From contig NZ_VSSS01000001.1 in assembly GCF_008123425.1 (NCBI RefSeq), forward strand, positions 1 to 64,000: a stretch of DNA of 64,000 nucleotides. The letters are read 5' to 3'. Positions within the stretch are counted from its first letter, which is position 1. Each line of letters begins with the position of its first letter. Source of the stretch: Bradyrhizobium rifense. GTDB lineage: Bacteria; Pseudomonadota; Alphaproteobacteria; Rhizobiales; Xanthobacteraceae. Shown here in pieces: positions 7,956 to 16,298 of the stretch. Made by a program: the position numbers and the translations under genes. The notes below the pieces were generated by a model. The model was given only the letters and a program-made list of their open reading frames with translations. It had not been told where the DNA came from and ran no database searches.

Positions 7956-9740
7956 CTACGCTGCCAGAACCAGTTCGCCAACCTCGCTCATGCCGGCATC
8001 GCGATCGCCGAGCAACAGTGCTGCGATCTTCGCCTGCGTGGCATTTTCCGTCAGCCGGAACGGATCGCTCGGCGCAACGCGATGGTCGATCACCAGCCGC
8101 GACAGCAGCAGCCGGCGCGCATCGCCGCGCATGTCGTGGATACGGTGCGCCTCCCAGGCGAGCGCGACGGCACTGGTGACATGATAGAGCAGGGTCGTGG
8201 CGCGCCGCGCATCGGCTTCATTCTCGGACTTCCCGGCGACCTCGCGCGCAAAACCGACTGCGCGATCGACGAGGCCGCGCAGATGATCGCACCAGGCCTG
8301 CGGTACCGAGGCGCTGTCATCGAGGCGGGCATGCAGATCGGCCGATAACGCGGATTCCGCGCCGTGGCGGCCAACGGCACGCCTGAGCGCATCGATGGCG
8401 ACGATGTTGCCGGTGCCCTCCCAGACCGAGCCGAGATGGGCATCGCGCAGCAGCCGCGGCGTGGCAAACTCCTCGATGTAGCCAATGCCGCCGCGCATCT
8501 CGAGCGCATCGCCACAGACTTTTCGCGCATCGCGCGTGGCGCGGAATTTCAGGGTCGGCGTCAGGATGCGCAACAGCGCCGCCGCATCCTGGCTGCCAGC
8601 CTCGGCACGGTCGAGCGCATCGGCGGTGAGGAAGCTCATCGATAGCGCCTGCTCGACCGGCAGCATGATTTTCAGCATCTGCCGTCGCCCGAGCGGCAGG
8701 TCGATGATGCGGTTGCCGAACACGACTCGGTTTTTCGCGACGGTCATCGCGTCATGATACGCGCGGCGCATCAGCGCAGTCGATTTGACGCCGTTGGAGA
8801 GCCGCGACGAGTTCACCATCTCGGCCATCTGCACGAAGCCGCGGTCGAGCCTGCCGACGGCGTACGCAATCGCGCCTTCGAGCTTGATCTCGCCCGAGGC
8901 CATCGAGCGGGTGCCGAGCTTGTCCTTGAGGCGCACGATCCGGTAGTGGTTCTGCGAGCCGTCGTCGAGGAAGCGCGGCATCAGGAACAGGCCGACGCCG
9001 CGCGTGCCGGGGCCGGCGCCCTCTGGACGCGCGAGTAGCATCACAACCTTGGCGTCCGCATTCGAGCAGAACCATTTTTCGCCGTGGAGGCGCCAATGGT
9101 CGCCCTCCTGCACCGCGCGCGTGGTGAGCGTACCGACGTCGGAGCCGCCTTCCTTCTCGGTCATGAACTGGCCGCCCTGCGTCAGCTTGCTCATGTCGGT
9201 CGAGGTCAGGCCGTCGAGATATTTCGCCTTCAGCGCGTCGCTGCCGAAATTCGAAAGCAACTTTGCGCAGCCGTCGGTGACATTGATCGGGCAGCCCATG
9301 CCGAATTCAGTCTGGTTGAACAGGAAGGTGAAGGCGTGTTTTGCCACGACCGGGTATTTGTCCGGCCAGCCCATGATGCCCTTGCGGATCGAGAGCGCGT
9401 GGATGCCGAACTCGCCGAACGCGGCGTTCTCCAGCTCGCGATAGGCCGGGTGATATTCGATCCACTGCACATCACGGCCGAACTTGTCGCGCTGGTGCAG
9501 CACCGGCGTGTGCCGGTCGGCGAGGCGTGCGCAGTCGTCGAGATGACCGCCGGCCAATTCGCCGAGGCGGTCGAGATGCGGCTCGATGTGGCGGAATAGC
9601 GTCTCCGGCAGATGGATGCGCAAGAGATCCGTCAGCGCCTGATCGGCGCGGTAGAAGTTCATGCCAGTGGTATCGGGCGCCAGCAGGCCCGACTGCTCCG
9701 CCGCGACATGTTTCGGCTGCGCTGTGGCCGGCTTGTGCAT
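7956..9740 (-). CDS. AidB-like acyl-CoA dehydrogenase
   Basis: This 594-residue flavoprotein belongs to the acyl-CoA dehydrogenase superfamily. Its motifs are those of the AidB branch: MTEKEGGSDV for FAD contact, a RLKDKLGTRSMAS segment, and a C-terminal extension beyond the usual 380-400 residues. GGIGYIEEF lies in the C-terminal helical domain. AidB of E. coli is linked to the alkylation response, but many homologues are uncharacterised, so dehydrogenase activity is assumed rather than shown. ATG 9740 was chosen over the longer frame because AGAGGA lies just upstream. The zinc alcohol dehydrogenase follows, and a short-chain dehydrogenase lies divergently. Confidence 0.85.
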   Translation of the reverse strand: MHKPATAQPKHVAAEQSGLLAPDTTGMNFYRADQALTDLLRIHLPETLFRHIEPHLDRLGELAGGHLDDCARLADRHTPVLHQRDKFGRDVQWIEYHPAYRELENAAFGEFGIHALSIRKGIMGWPDKYPVVAKHAFTFLFNQTEFGMGCPINVTDGCAKLLSNFGSDALKAKYLDGLTSTDMSKLTQGGQFMTEKEGGSDVGTLTTRAVQEGDHWRLHGEKWFCSNADAKVVMLLARPEGAGPGTRGVGLFLMPRFLDDGSQNHYRIVRLKDKLGTRSMASGEIKLEGAIAYAVGRLDRGFVQMAEMVNSSRLSNGVKSTALMRRAYHDAMTVAKNRVVFGNRIIDLPLGRRQMLKIMLPVEQALSMSFLTADALDRAEAGSQDAAALLRILTPTLKFRATRDARKVCGDALEMRGGIGYIEEFATPRLLRDAHLGSVWEGTGNIVAIDALRRAVGRHGAESALSADLHARLDDSASVPQAWCDHLRGLVDRAVGFAREVAGKSENEADARRATTLLYHVTSAVALAWEAHRIHDMRGDARRLLLSRLVIDHRVAPSDPFRLTENATQAKIAALLLGDRDAGMSEVGELVLAA

Positions 9741-9975
9741 GATCGTCCTCTTCGTTTCCGCCCGGCGACCAATTCTTAGCGCTTGCCGCTTGGGATGATG
9801 TCGATCATGCTCCCATCGCGACGGGCGATAAAGCCGCAAATTGTCAGGGAGGCATGATCGCCGTGAAGGAGCAATTCGCTCTGCGGAATTGTGATCGGCT
9901 GGCCCTGGATTCTGGCTGGTTGTCCGCGCCGGCCGTGCATAGATCAGCGGCGTCCCGTCCCCGAGAGATCACGCC

Positions 9976-10677
9976 ATGGAACATCCGAAATACAAGATCG
10001 CCCTCATCGTCGGCGCCGGCGAAGGCCTGAGCGCCTCGCTGGCACGGTTGCTGTCCGCGCAAGGCATTCGCGTCGCGCTGGCCGCACGCAAGATCGAGAA
10101 ATTGGGCGCGCTCTGCAGCCAGACCGGCGCCAAGGCCTATGCCTGCAACGCCACCGAGCCTGAGGAGGTCGAACGCCTGTTCGGCCTGGTCGAGCGCGAG
10201 ATCGGCACGCCGGATCTCGTCGTCTACAATGCCAGCGGCCGCGCGCGTGGCCCGTTCGTCGATCTCGTCCCGGCCGACGTCGCGAATGCGATCGCGGTCA
10301 GCGCCTATGGCGGCTTCCTGGTGGCGCAGCAGGCCGCAAAGCGCATGCTGCCGAACAAGCACGGCGCGATCCTGTTCACCGGCGCGTCAGCCAGCGTCAA
10401 GGGCTACGCGCAATCCGCCCCGTTCGCGATGGGCAAGTTCGCGCTGCGCGGGCTGGCACAGAGCATGGCGCGCGAATTATCGCCGCAAGGCATTCATGTC
10501 GCGCATTTCGTCATCGACGGTGGAATCAAGAGCGCTGCCCGCGCCGAACCGACCGACAAGCCGGATTCGATGCTCGATCCCGACGCGATCGCGGAGAGCT
10601 ATTGGAACGTGTTGCAGCAGCCGCGCAGCGCCTGGAGCTGGGAGCTTGAGCTGCGGCCGTGGGTGGAGAAGTTTTGA
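9976..10677 (+). CDS. Atypical short-chain dehydrogenase (Phe replaces catalytic Tyr)
   Basis: This 233-residue protein has an SDR Rossmann fold. The cofactor loop is VGAGEG (12-17) and the NNAG position reads YNASG (84-88). The usual YxxxK pair reads Phe150-AMG-Lys154, so the catalytic tyrosine is missing although the lysine and serines at 138 and 140 are present. It may use another mechanism or bind a ligand without turnover. It is divergent from the AidB-like gene and lies ahead of the crotonase gene at 10793, with a palindromic repeat between. I recall that FAMGK is common in this SDR branch, so the change is probably ancestral rather than a mutation. Confidence 0.8.
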   Translation: MEHPKYKIALIVGAGEGLSASLARLLSAQGIRVALAARKIEKLGALCSQTGAKAYACNATEPEEVERLFGLVEREIGTPDLVVYNASGRARGPFVDLVPADVANAIAVSAYGGFLVAQQAAKRMLPNKHGAILFTGASASVKGYAQSAPFAMGKFALRGLAQSMARELSPQGIHVAHFVIDGGIKSAARAEPTDKPDSMLDPDAIAESYWNVLQQPRSAWSWELELRPWVEKF

Positions 10678-10685
10678 ACGAACTG

Positions 10686-10775
10686 CCGCAGGGTGGGCAA
10701 AGGCGCAACGCGCCGTGCCCACCACCAATAACGAGAACAACAAATGGTGGGCACGCTTCGCTTTGCCCACCCTAC
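10686..10775. repeat. GTAGGGTGGGC-type palindromic repeat, copy 1
   Basis: The element starts GCAGGGTGGGCAAAGG and ends CTTTGCCCACCCTAC, with an internal second pair of arms (CGTGCCCACCA and TGGTGGGCACG). It can therefore fold into a paired hairpin. It separates the SDR gene from the crotonase gene and ends 17 bases before the crotonase start. Confidence 0.85.
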
Positions 10776-10792
10776 AAGAGTAGGGAGCGACA

Positions 10793-11623
10793 ATGACCAC
10801 CGAAACCACCATTGACACCGGCACCAATGAACTGCTCTGCGTCATCCGCGACCGCGTCGCGGTCATCACGCTGAACCGGCCGGAGGCGCGCAATTCGCTG
10901 TCGGACACGCTAACGCCGGCGCTGCGCACGATGATCCGAACCTGCGGCGAGGATCCGAATGTCGGCGCGCTGCTGCTCACAGGCGCCGGTGAAGCCTTCT
11001 GCGCCGGCGGCAACGTCAAGGGGATGGGCGCGCACCGCGACCCGAAGAAGCTCGAAATGTCCTTCGACGACAAGGTCACTGATCTTCAGGAGCGGCAGCG
11101 GCAGCTTACTGGCGCTCTGGTGGCGGTGCGCAAGCCGACGATCGCGGCACTGCCCGGCGCCGCGGCCGGCGCCGGGCTCGCCATCGCCATGGCCTGCGAC
11201 ATCCGCATCGCCGCACAATCGGCGTTCGTCACCACCGGATATGCGCGCGTCGCGCTGAGCGGCGACTACGGCATCGCCTGGCTGTTGACGAGGCTAGTCG
11301 GCACCTCGCGAGCGCGCGAATTGATGTTCACCGGCGATCGCGTTGACGCCGCGCGGGCAGAGGCCATCGGCCTCGTCAACCGCGTTGTGCCCGATGACAA
11401 GCTTCAGGCCGAGGCTTTCACACTGGCGAAATCGCTCGCCGAGGGCCCGCGCCTGGCGCTGCGCTACATGAAGGACAATCTCGACGAAGCCCTGCTGTTC
11501 GATTTCGAAACCGCCCGCGACCACGAGGCCGAACGCCTGATCCGCCTGACCACCACCGCTGATCACAAGGAGGCCGTGCAGGCCTTCATCGAGAAGCGGA
11601 AAGCGGTGTTTACGGGGAAATAG
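10793..11623 (+). CDS. Enoyl-CoA hydratase/isomerase family protein
   Basis: This 276-residue protein is a crotonase-fold enzyme acting on acyl-CoA substrates in the cytoplasm. GEAFCAGGNVKGM is the first oxyanion-hole and CoA-binding segment, and ALPGAAAGAGL is the second. The residue after the second glycine stretch reads SGDYG, with Asp in the place where hydratases often have Glu, so isomerase, hydrolase or another crotonase reaction is possible. The ribosome site TAGGGAG is next to the end of the palindromic repeat. Its neighbours (AidB-like enzyme, SDRs) fit acyl-CoA catabolism. Confidence 0.85.
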   Translation: MTTETTIDTGTNELLCVIRDRVAVITLNRPEARNSLSDTLTPALRTMIRTCGEDPNVGALLLTGAGEAFCAGGNVKGMGAHRDPKKLEMSFDDKVTDLQERQRQLTGALVAVRKPTIAALPGAAAGAGLAIAMACDIRIAAQSAFVTTGYARVALSGDYGIAWLLTRLVGTSRARELMFTGDRVDAARAEAIGLVNRVVPDDKLQAEAFTLAKSLAEGPRLALRYMKDNLDEALLFDFETARDHEAERLIRLTTTADHKEAVQAFIEKRKAVFTGK

Positions 11624-11671
11624 GCGCTCGAATGTAGCCGTTGTCTCCAAGAGCAATCGAGGAGTGACACC

Positions 11672-12292
11672 ATGAGCCCTCGAAGATCAGGCACTTGCTA
11701 TCTCATCGCTTCGATGGTCTTGCTGTTTGCGATAGCGATGGTGCCGCCGGTCGCGGCCGAGCCGGGAAAATTCGTCGTCACTCAGGTCGCGCAGAAGAAG
11801 TTGAGTGGCCTCCCACCGGGAGAGCTTTATTGGCGGATCGAGAATTTCCCCACGCTCGATCTCGCGCAAAAGGCTGCGAGCACAAGCCCGACGTCATTGG
11901 CTGCCGAGGTCTCTGGCAAGGTCTGGCTGTTCACGCTCGGCTCGAAGGGCGGTCCATCGCCTGGCGGCAGCAAAGTCGCCGAAATTGGGCCGGTACCAGT
12001 CTTCCCTGCGCCCGAATATCTGCTGCAAATCAATCACGCCGGCGGACCGCCCGGCTCCAGGACGCCGGTGCATTCCCATCCCGGCTCTGAATCGTTTTAT
12101 GTCCTCGCTGGCCGGGTCGGCCAACGAACGCCGCACGGCGTCAACCGCACCGAGGCTGGTCAGTCGATGGTCGGCCACGGTCCCGACATGGCCATGGAAG
12201 TGTTCAGCGACGGGACGACGGACCTGGATCAGCTGGTGATGTTTCTATTGGATGCGACCCGGCCTGCCTCGGTGCCGGCCAAGCTCGAATGA
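11672..12292 (+). CDS. Secreted cupin-domain protein
   Basis: This 206-residue protein begins with a signal peptide (hydrophobic residues about 10-27, VPPVAAEP). The cupin metal site is visible: HSHPGSESFYVLAGRVG carries the first motif (two His, one Glu), and the second motif follows near the C-terminus, where GHGPDMAMEV carries a further His. It is probably a periplasmic small-molecule-binding cupin of unknown substrate. A GAGTG sequence lies upstream of the ATG. The gene tail overlaps only the read-through frame of the broken LysR gene, not its restored C-terminus. Confidence 0.75.
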   Translation: MSPRRSGTCYLIASMVLLFAIAMVPPVAAEPGKFVVTQVAQKKLSGLPPGELYWRIENFPTLDLAQKAASTSPTSLAAEVSGKVWLFTLGSKGGPSPGGSKVAEIGPVPVFPAPEYLLQINHAGGPPGSRTPVHSHPGSESFYVLAGRVGQRTPHGVNRTEAGQSMVGHGPDMAMEVFSDGTTDLDQLVMFLLDATRPASVPAKLE

Positions 12293-12317
12293 GGGGACGG
12301 AAGCGATCCCTGCCCTG

Positions 12318-13233
12318 TCATCGCCGCGACGTGGCGTGACCGGATGCTTCGCCGCCCCTCGTAAAATCCACGAACGCGCGTAGCGCCGACGGCAATTGGC
12401 GGCGGCTTGGGTAGTAGAGGAAGAAGCCGGGATAGGTTCGGGCACCAGTCGGCGAGCACTCGCACGAGCCTGCGTTTTGCGAGCAGCGCGTCCACCTGCT
12501 GCTCGAACACATACGCGAGACCAACTCCATCCAGCGCCGCATCGACCATCAGGTCCTGATCGTTCATCGTCAGCGGTCCGGTGACATCGATGGCGAGTTC
12601 GATGCCGCCGCGTTCAAACTCCCAATGATAGAGCGCGCCGGAGGTGAAGCGGTAGCGGATGCAGGGCAGGCCTTTCAGGTCGCGCGGCGTGGCTGGCGGC
12701 TTATGCGCCTTGAAGAAGGCGGGCGCGCCGACCACGGCAAAGCGATGCCGCGGGCCGATCGGCACGGCGATCATGTCGGCGGCAATGGTTTCGCCAAAGC
12801 GTACGCCGGCGTCGAAGCCGGCCGCGACCATGTCGATCAGGGCGTCGTTGATGACGACCTCGACGCTGACGTCAGGGAACGCTTTCAGGAAACGCGTCAC
12901 GATCGGCAGCAGCACCAACTGCGCCGACTGGCGCGCGGCGGTGAAGCGCAACGTGCCGGCGGGCTTGCCGCGGAAATTGTTGAGGTCCTCAAGCGCGTCG
13001 TCGATGTCGCGAAAGGCCGGCGTGATGCGCGCGAACAGTCGCTCGCCGGCCTCGGTGAGCGCGACGCTGCGGGTGGTGCGGTTCACGAGCCGCAGGCCCA
13101 GCCGCTCCTCGATATTGCGCAGGCCGTGGGACAGCGCCGACGGCGTGACACCAAGCTCGGTTGCCGCCGCGCGAAAACTGCGGTGGCGGGCAATCGCCAG
13201 GAAGGTCGCGAGGTCGGACGGGTCGATCCGCAT
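12318..13233 (-). pseudogene. LysR-family regulator with a one-base frameshift
   Basis: Residues 1-60 form a LysR winged helix (FLAIARHRSFRAAATELGVTPSALSH), followed by an effector-binding domain that reads normally up to VLADWCP. There the frame is lost. The family ending (YPGFFLYYPSRRQLP...ALRAFVDF) continues in the next frame and stops at 12318. The distance 12318-13233 is 916 bases, one more than a multiple of three, so a single extra base near 12436-12442 explains it. The unshifted frame runs on to 12229 into the cupin gene, which is not natural. It may be a true pseudogene or a sequencing error. It is divergent from an SDR gene that it would be expected to control. Confidence 0.8.
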
Positions 13234-13265
13234 TGATGAATTTTTCTCAGGAGCCTACCAAATAT

Positions 13266-13286
13266 ATAGCGGATTATCTCAGCTAT
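13266..13286. promoter_or_regulatory. Candidate LysR operator between the LysR and SDR genes
   Basis: ATAGC (13266-13270) and GCTAT (13282-13286) are perfect inverted arms separated by exactly 11 bases, the spacing typical of LysR-family binding boxes. It lies 33 bases upstream of the LysR start and 68 bases before the SDR start, a good place for control of both. Confidence 0.5.
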
Positions 13287-13353
13287 GGCGAGCCGCTACA
13301 CCTTGCCCATCGGCTTCGGCACATCGCCAGGCCAAATTGGAAAGGGCAACATC

Positions 13354-14196
13354 ATGCGTGTTTGGTTCATCACAGGGGCATCCCGCGGATTTGGCGCGTT
13401 GATCGCCGAGGCAGCGTTGAAGGCCGGCGATGCGGTGGTCGCGACCGCGCGCGATTCGTCGACCGTCACGGCACGGCTCGGCAGCCACGAACGGCTGCTG
13501 GCGACCCGGCTCGACGTCACCAGCGAGGCTGAAGCGCACGAGGCCGCGGGCCAGGCGGTCAAGAAATTCGGCCGCATCGACATCCTCGTCAACAATGCCG
13601 GCTACGGCCTGTTGGGCGCCATCGAGGAAGCGAGCGGCGCGGAAACGCAAAAATTGTTCGGCACCAATGTGTTCGGCCTGCTCGGCGTCACCCGCGCGGT
13701 GCTGCCGCATATGCGCCGCCAGCGCTCGGGCCACGTCATCAACATCTCGTCGGTCGGCGGCTACACCGGCTATCCCGGCTGGGGCGTCTATGGTGCGACC
13801 AAGTTCGCGGTCGAGGGAATCAGCGAAGCGCTGGCCGGCGAAGTGGCACCGCTCGGCATCAAGGTCACCGTGGTCGAGCCGGGCTTCTTCCGCACTGATT
13901 TTCTCGACGAGACCTCGCTGTCGCGCACGGCGCAGACGATCGACGACTATCACGAGAGCGTCGGCAAGACTCGCGCGCATGCAGCCGAATTCAATCACGG
14001 CCAGCGCGGTGATCCGCGCAAGCTGGCCCAGGCCTTCCTGAAGCTGGCTGAGGCGAAGAACCCGCCGCTGCGGCTGCCGCTCGGCAGCGACACGGTGGAG
14101 CGGATCGAGGCAAAGAACGCGTTCGTCGCGCGGGAATTGGCAGGGTGGCGGTCGGTCGCGACTTCGACCGACTTTACCAACGAGGATGCTGCGTGA
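13354..14196 (+). CDS. Short-chain dehydrogenase/reductase
   Basis: This 280-residue classical SDR has TGASRGFG (7-14) for NAD(P) binding, NNAG (80-83), serines at 132-133, and the catalytic YGATK with Tyr146 and Lys150. The product is probably an oxidoreductase acting on an alcohol or ketone; the FRTDF segment is typical of a large subgroup annotated only as oxidoreductases. ATG 13354 was chosen over the upstream ATG 13285 because AAAGGG precedes it and MRVWFITGASRG begins the fold directly. It is divergent from the frameshifted LysR gene and ends at a shared bidirectional terminator. Confidence 0.87.
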   Translation: MRVWFITGASRGFGALIAEAALKAGDAVVATARDSSTVTARLGSHERLLATRLDVTSEAEAHEAAGQAVKKFGRIDILVNNAGYGLLGAIEEASGAETQKLFGTNVFGLLGVTRAVLPHMRRQRSGHVINISSVGGYTGYPGWGVYGATKFAVEGISEALAGEVAPLGIKVTVVEPGFFRTDFLDETSLSRTAQTIDDYHESVGKTRAHAAEFNHGQRGDPRKLAQAFLKLAEAKNPPLRLPLGSDTVERIEAKNAFVARELAGWRSVATSTDFTNEDAA

Positions 14197-14200
14197 AGGC

Positions 14201-14236
14201 AAAAAAATGCCCGGCTCTGAATCATCAGAGCCGGGC
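14201..14236 (-). terminator. Strong terminator hairpin between convergent genes
   Basis: GCCCGGCTCTGA (14209-14220) and TCAGAGCCGGGC (14225-14236) make a perfect 12-base-pair stem with an ATCA loop. Seven A residues at 14201-14207 form the T tract for minus-strand transcripts, so it ends the GNAT gene transcript. It may also stop the SDR transcript. Confidence 0.88.
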
Positions 14237-14247
14237 TTGGAGTTGTG

Positions 14248-14871
14248 TCAGGCCGAGGCTGAGGGGCGATCGGCCTGACTGGAAAGTGCTGCAAGACGCC
14301 AGCTGGCGCAGGGAATGTCCTTTGGCGCGACGTGGATCTCCTTGTCGAAGCGCACCAGCTTCCAGTCGTCAGGATGATTGACAAAGGCGAAGCCGGATTT
14401 GCGCGCCAGCGAAATCATGGTCTGGTTGGAGCGCAACGTGTCGCCGAAGATGTGCTCGGCGCCAAGCGCGGCAGCGCGGCATTCGAGATTCTTCAGGAGC
14501 GCGGTCGCGATGCCATGGCCCTGCCAGCGGTCGTCGACCGAGAGGCCGAACTCAAGCGTCGAGGTCTCGACGTGGAAAGCGTAACGCGCCTCGGCAACGA
14601 TGGTCTCGAAGCCGCCGACCATCTTGGTCGCGACGACGGTAAAGCGCTCGCGCGCTCCGACATCGAGGAATTCGCTCAGCAGGCCCTTCGGCAGTTCGCT
14701 GAGCGCGCCAAAAAAACGGTTGTAGCGGGACCGGGTCGAGAGCGAGCGGAAATAGTGCTGAAGCTCCTCGGTGTCGCGCGGCTCGATGAAGCGCACGTTG
14801 ATTGCGTCGCCCTGCCGGGTGCGCAGCACGTCCGAATATTGCTTCAGATCTTCCAGGCGGAGCGTGCTCAT
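14248..14871 (-). CDS. GNAT family N-acetyltransferase
   Basis: This 207-residue protein has the GNAT acetyl-CoA-binding core: the beta-strand LEFGLSVDDRWQGHGIATALL holds the RxxGxG/A-like loop (WQGHGIA). The following helix reads NLECRAAALG, then a segment typical of the fold (NQTMISLARKSGF). It would transfer an acetyl group to an unknown amine. ATG 14871 was preferred to the longer frame because the GNAT fold begins shortly after it. The DUF1127 gene lies 70 bases upstream on the same strand, and both are divergent from a LysR gene. Confidence 0.82.
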   Translation of the reverse strand: MSTLRLEDLKQYSDVLRTRQGDAINVRFIEPRDTEELQHYFRSLSTRSRYNRFFGALSELPKGLLSEFLDVGARERFTVVATKMVGGFETIVAEARYAFHVETSTLEFGLSVDDRWQGHGIATALLKNLECRAAALGAEHIFGDTLRSNQTMISLARKSGFAFVNHPDDWKLVRFDKEIHVAPKDIPCASWRLAALSSQADRPSASA

Positions 14872-14941
14872 GACACGAGCCTCAGGAGAAAGAGGGACCG
14901 CCGGCGCCCCTGTGATCAGGCGGCGCCGGCCTGGCGGCCAA

Positions 14942-15145
14942 TCAGGCCCGCCAGAAGGGTTTGTCGGCCTCGTACGCAACGTCGGTCCAGGACAGGCCGA
15001 CGTCGTGAAGATCGCGGGCGGTCCAGTTGGTCAACTCGCGACGGGTCCGGTAGCGCTCGTGCCAGACATGGAGGGTCTCGCCGATCTGGTAGAGCAGGCC
15101 GGACGCATGATGATTTGTCATCGCATTGTCGGTGCAAGTAGACAT
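14942..15145 (-). CDS. DUF1127 small protein
   Basis: This 67-residue protein carries the DUF1127 signature: RTRRELTNWTARDLHDVGL followed by SWTDVAYEADKPFWRA. In alphaproteobacteria small DUF1127 proteins have been connected with RNA turnover and with phosphate and stress physiology, but the role of this one is unknown. It is strongly basic in the centre. It is probably transcribed with the GNAT gene and shares a 110-base control region with the divergent LysR gene at 15256. Confidence 0.88.
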   Translation of the reverse strand: MSTCTDNAMTNHHASGLLYQIGETLHVWHERYRTRRELTNWTARDLHDVGLSWTDVAYEADKPFWRA

Positions 15146-15223
15146 TTTCAGCTCCTCGAGCTAAATTTGAACCCAATATCCTCCTGCACGCGGACTTCGA
15201 CAAACGACAATTTGTACCTCTTC

Positions 15224-15242
15224 GCATGAAATAAGCTCATGC
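15224..15242. promoter_or_regulatory. Candidate LysR operator, GCATGA-N7-TCATGC
   Basis: GCATGA (15224-15229) and TCATGC (15237-15242) are perfect six-base inverted arms with seven bases between. They lie 13 bases before the LysR start and in the control region shared with the DUF1127 gene. A second short inverted pair, ACAAA and TTTGT, occurs at 15200-15215. Both are candidate autoregulatory sites. Confidence 0.4.
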
Positions 15243-15255
15243 ATCCTGCTGCCAA

Positions 15256-16155
15256 ATGACTGCCAGATTGCCTTCCCTGAACGGATTGCGGGCGTTTGAG
15301 GCCGCCGCGCGCCATCTCAGCTTCACGCTGGCGGCGAGCGAGCTGAACGTGACGCAGACCGCGATCAGCCATCAGATCCGCCGGCTCGAGGAGGAGCTCG
15401 GCATCCGCCTGTTCATCCGGCAGAACCGCGCGCTGGCGCTGACGCCGGAGGCGCGCGACTACCTCCCCGGCGTCCGCGCCGCCTTCAACGACCTCCGGCT
15501 TGCGACCGACCGGCTCTTGCGCAAGGACGACGACAGGGTGCTGACGGTCTCGACCCTGGCCTCACTCGCCGCGAAATGGCTGCTGCCGCGGCTGACCGAT
15601 TTCCAGGAGGCACATCCCGGCATCGACGTCCGCATCACCACCTCGACCAGCCTGGTCGACTTCCAGCGCGACGATGTCGACGCCGCGATCCGCTATGGCC
15701 GCGGCCAATGGCCGGGCCTGCGCGCCGACTGGCTGATGGCGGACGAGCTGTTCCCGGTGTGCAGCCCCTCGCTGCTGCGCGGCGACAAGCCGCTGCGCCA
15801 GCCGGAGGATTTGAAGGGCTATCCGCTGCTGCACACATCCAACGCCAACAGCGACGACTGGCGGCTGTGGCTGACGGCGGCGGGCCTGCCGGCCGACATC
15901 GCCAAGCAGCCCGGCATCACCTTCGACATGATCTTCATGACCATCCAGGCCGCGATCGACGGCATCGGCGTGGCGATGGGGCGGACCTCCTATGTCAGCG
16001 ACGACATCGCCAAGGGCCGGCTCGTGGTTCCCTTCAAGATCGCGCTGCCGGCCGACGCAGGCTTCTATCTGGTCTCGCCGGAGGGCCGCCGCGAGGCGCC
16101 GAAGCTTGCCGCGTTCCGCCAATGGATGATCGCTGCAACGCAGAATAAAGCCTGA
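15256..16155 (+). CDS. GcvA-like LysR transcriptional regulator
   Basis: This 299-residue protein opens with the GcvA-type motif LPSLNGLRAFEAAARHLSFTLAASELNVTQTAISHQIRRLEEELG, a winged helix at residues 8-65 quoted here as a region rather than an alignment. The LysR substrate-binding domain covers about residues 90-290 and contains the usual AIRYGRG segment. It is expected to control itself and the divergent DUF1127/GNAT pair. Its effector is unknown. It is complete, in contrast to the frameshifted LysR gene at 12318. Confidence 0.85.
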   Translation: MTARLPSLNGLRAFEAAARHLSFTLAASELNVTQTAISHQIRRLEEELGIRLFIRQNRALALTPEARDYLPGVRAAFNDLRLATDRLLRKDDDRVLTVSTLASLAAKWLLPRLTDFQEAHPGIDVRITTSTSLVDFQRDDVDAAIRYGRGQWPGLRADWLMADELFPVCSPSLLRGDKPLRQPEDLKGYPLLHTSNANSDDWRLWLTAAGLPADIAKQPGITFDMIFMTIQAAIDGIGVAMGRTSYVSDDIAKGRLVVPFKIALPADAGFYLVSPEGRREAPKLAAFRQWMIAATQNKA

Positions 16156-16216
16156 AAAATCATCAACTTCCAAAGCAAAATGGGTTGACTCGCAAGGCCC
16201 CGCGCGAGAGGGGTTA

Positions 16217-16243
16217 GACAGATTGTCACAGCAACAATCTGTC
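16217..16243. promoter_or_regulatory. Inverted repeat upstream of the MHS symporter
   Basis: GACAGATTGT (16217-16226) and ACAATCTGTC (16234-16243) are perfect ten-base arms around a seven-base centre. The element lies 56 bases before the symporter start and has no T tract, so an operator is more likely than a terminator. Confidence 0.45.
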
Positions 16244-16298
16244 GCCTTGCCGTGAAGATGAGTTCCGGTCCGGCCGCGTCAAAAAGGGGAGAAACGTC

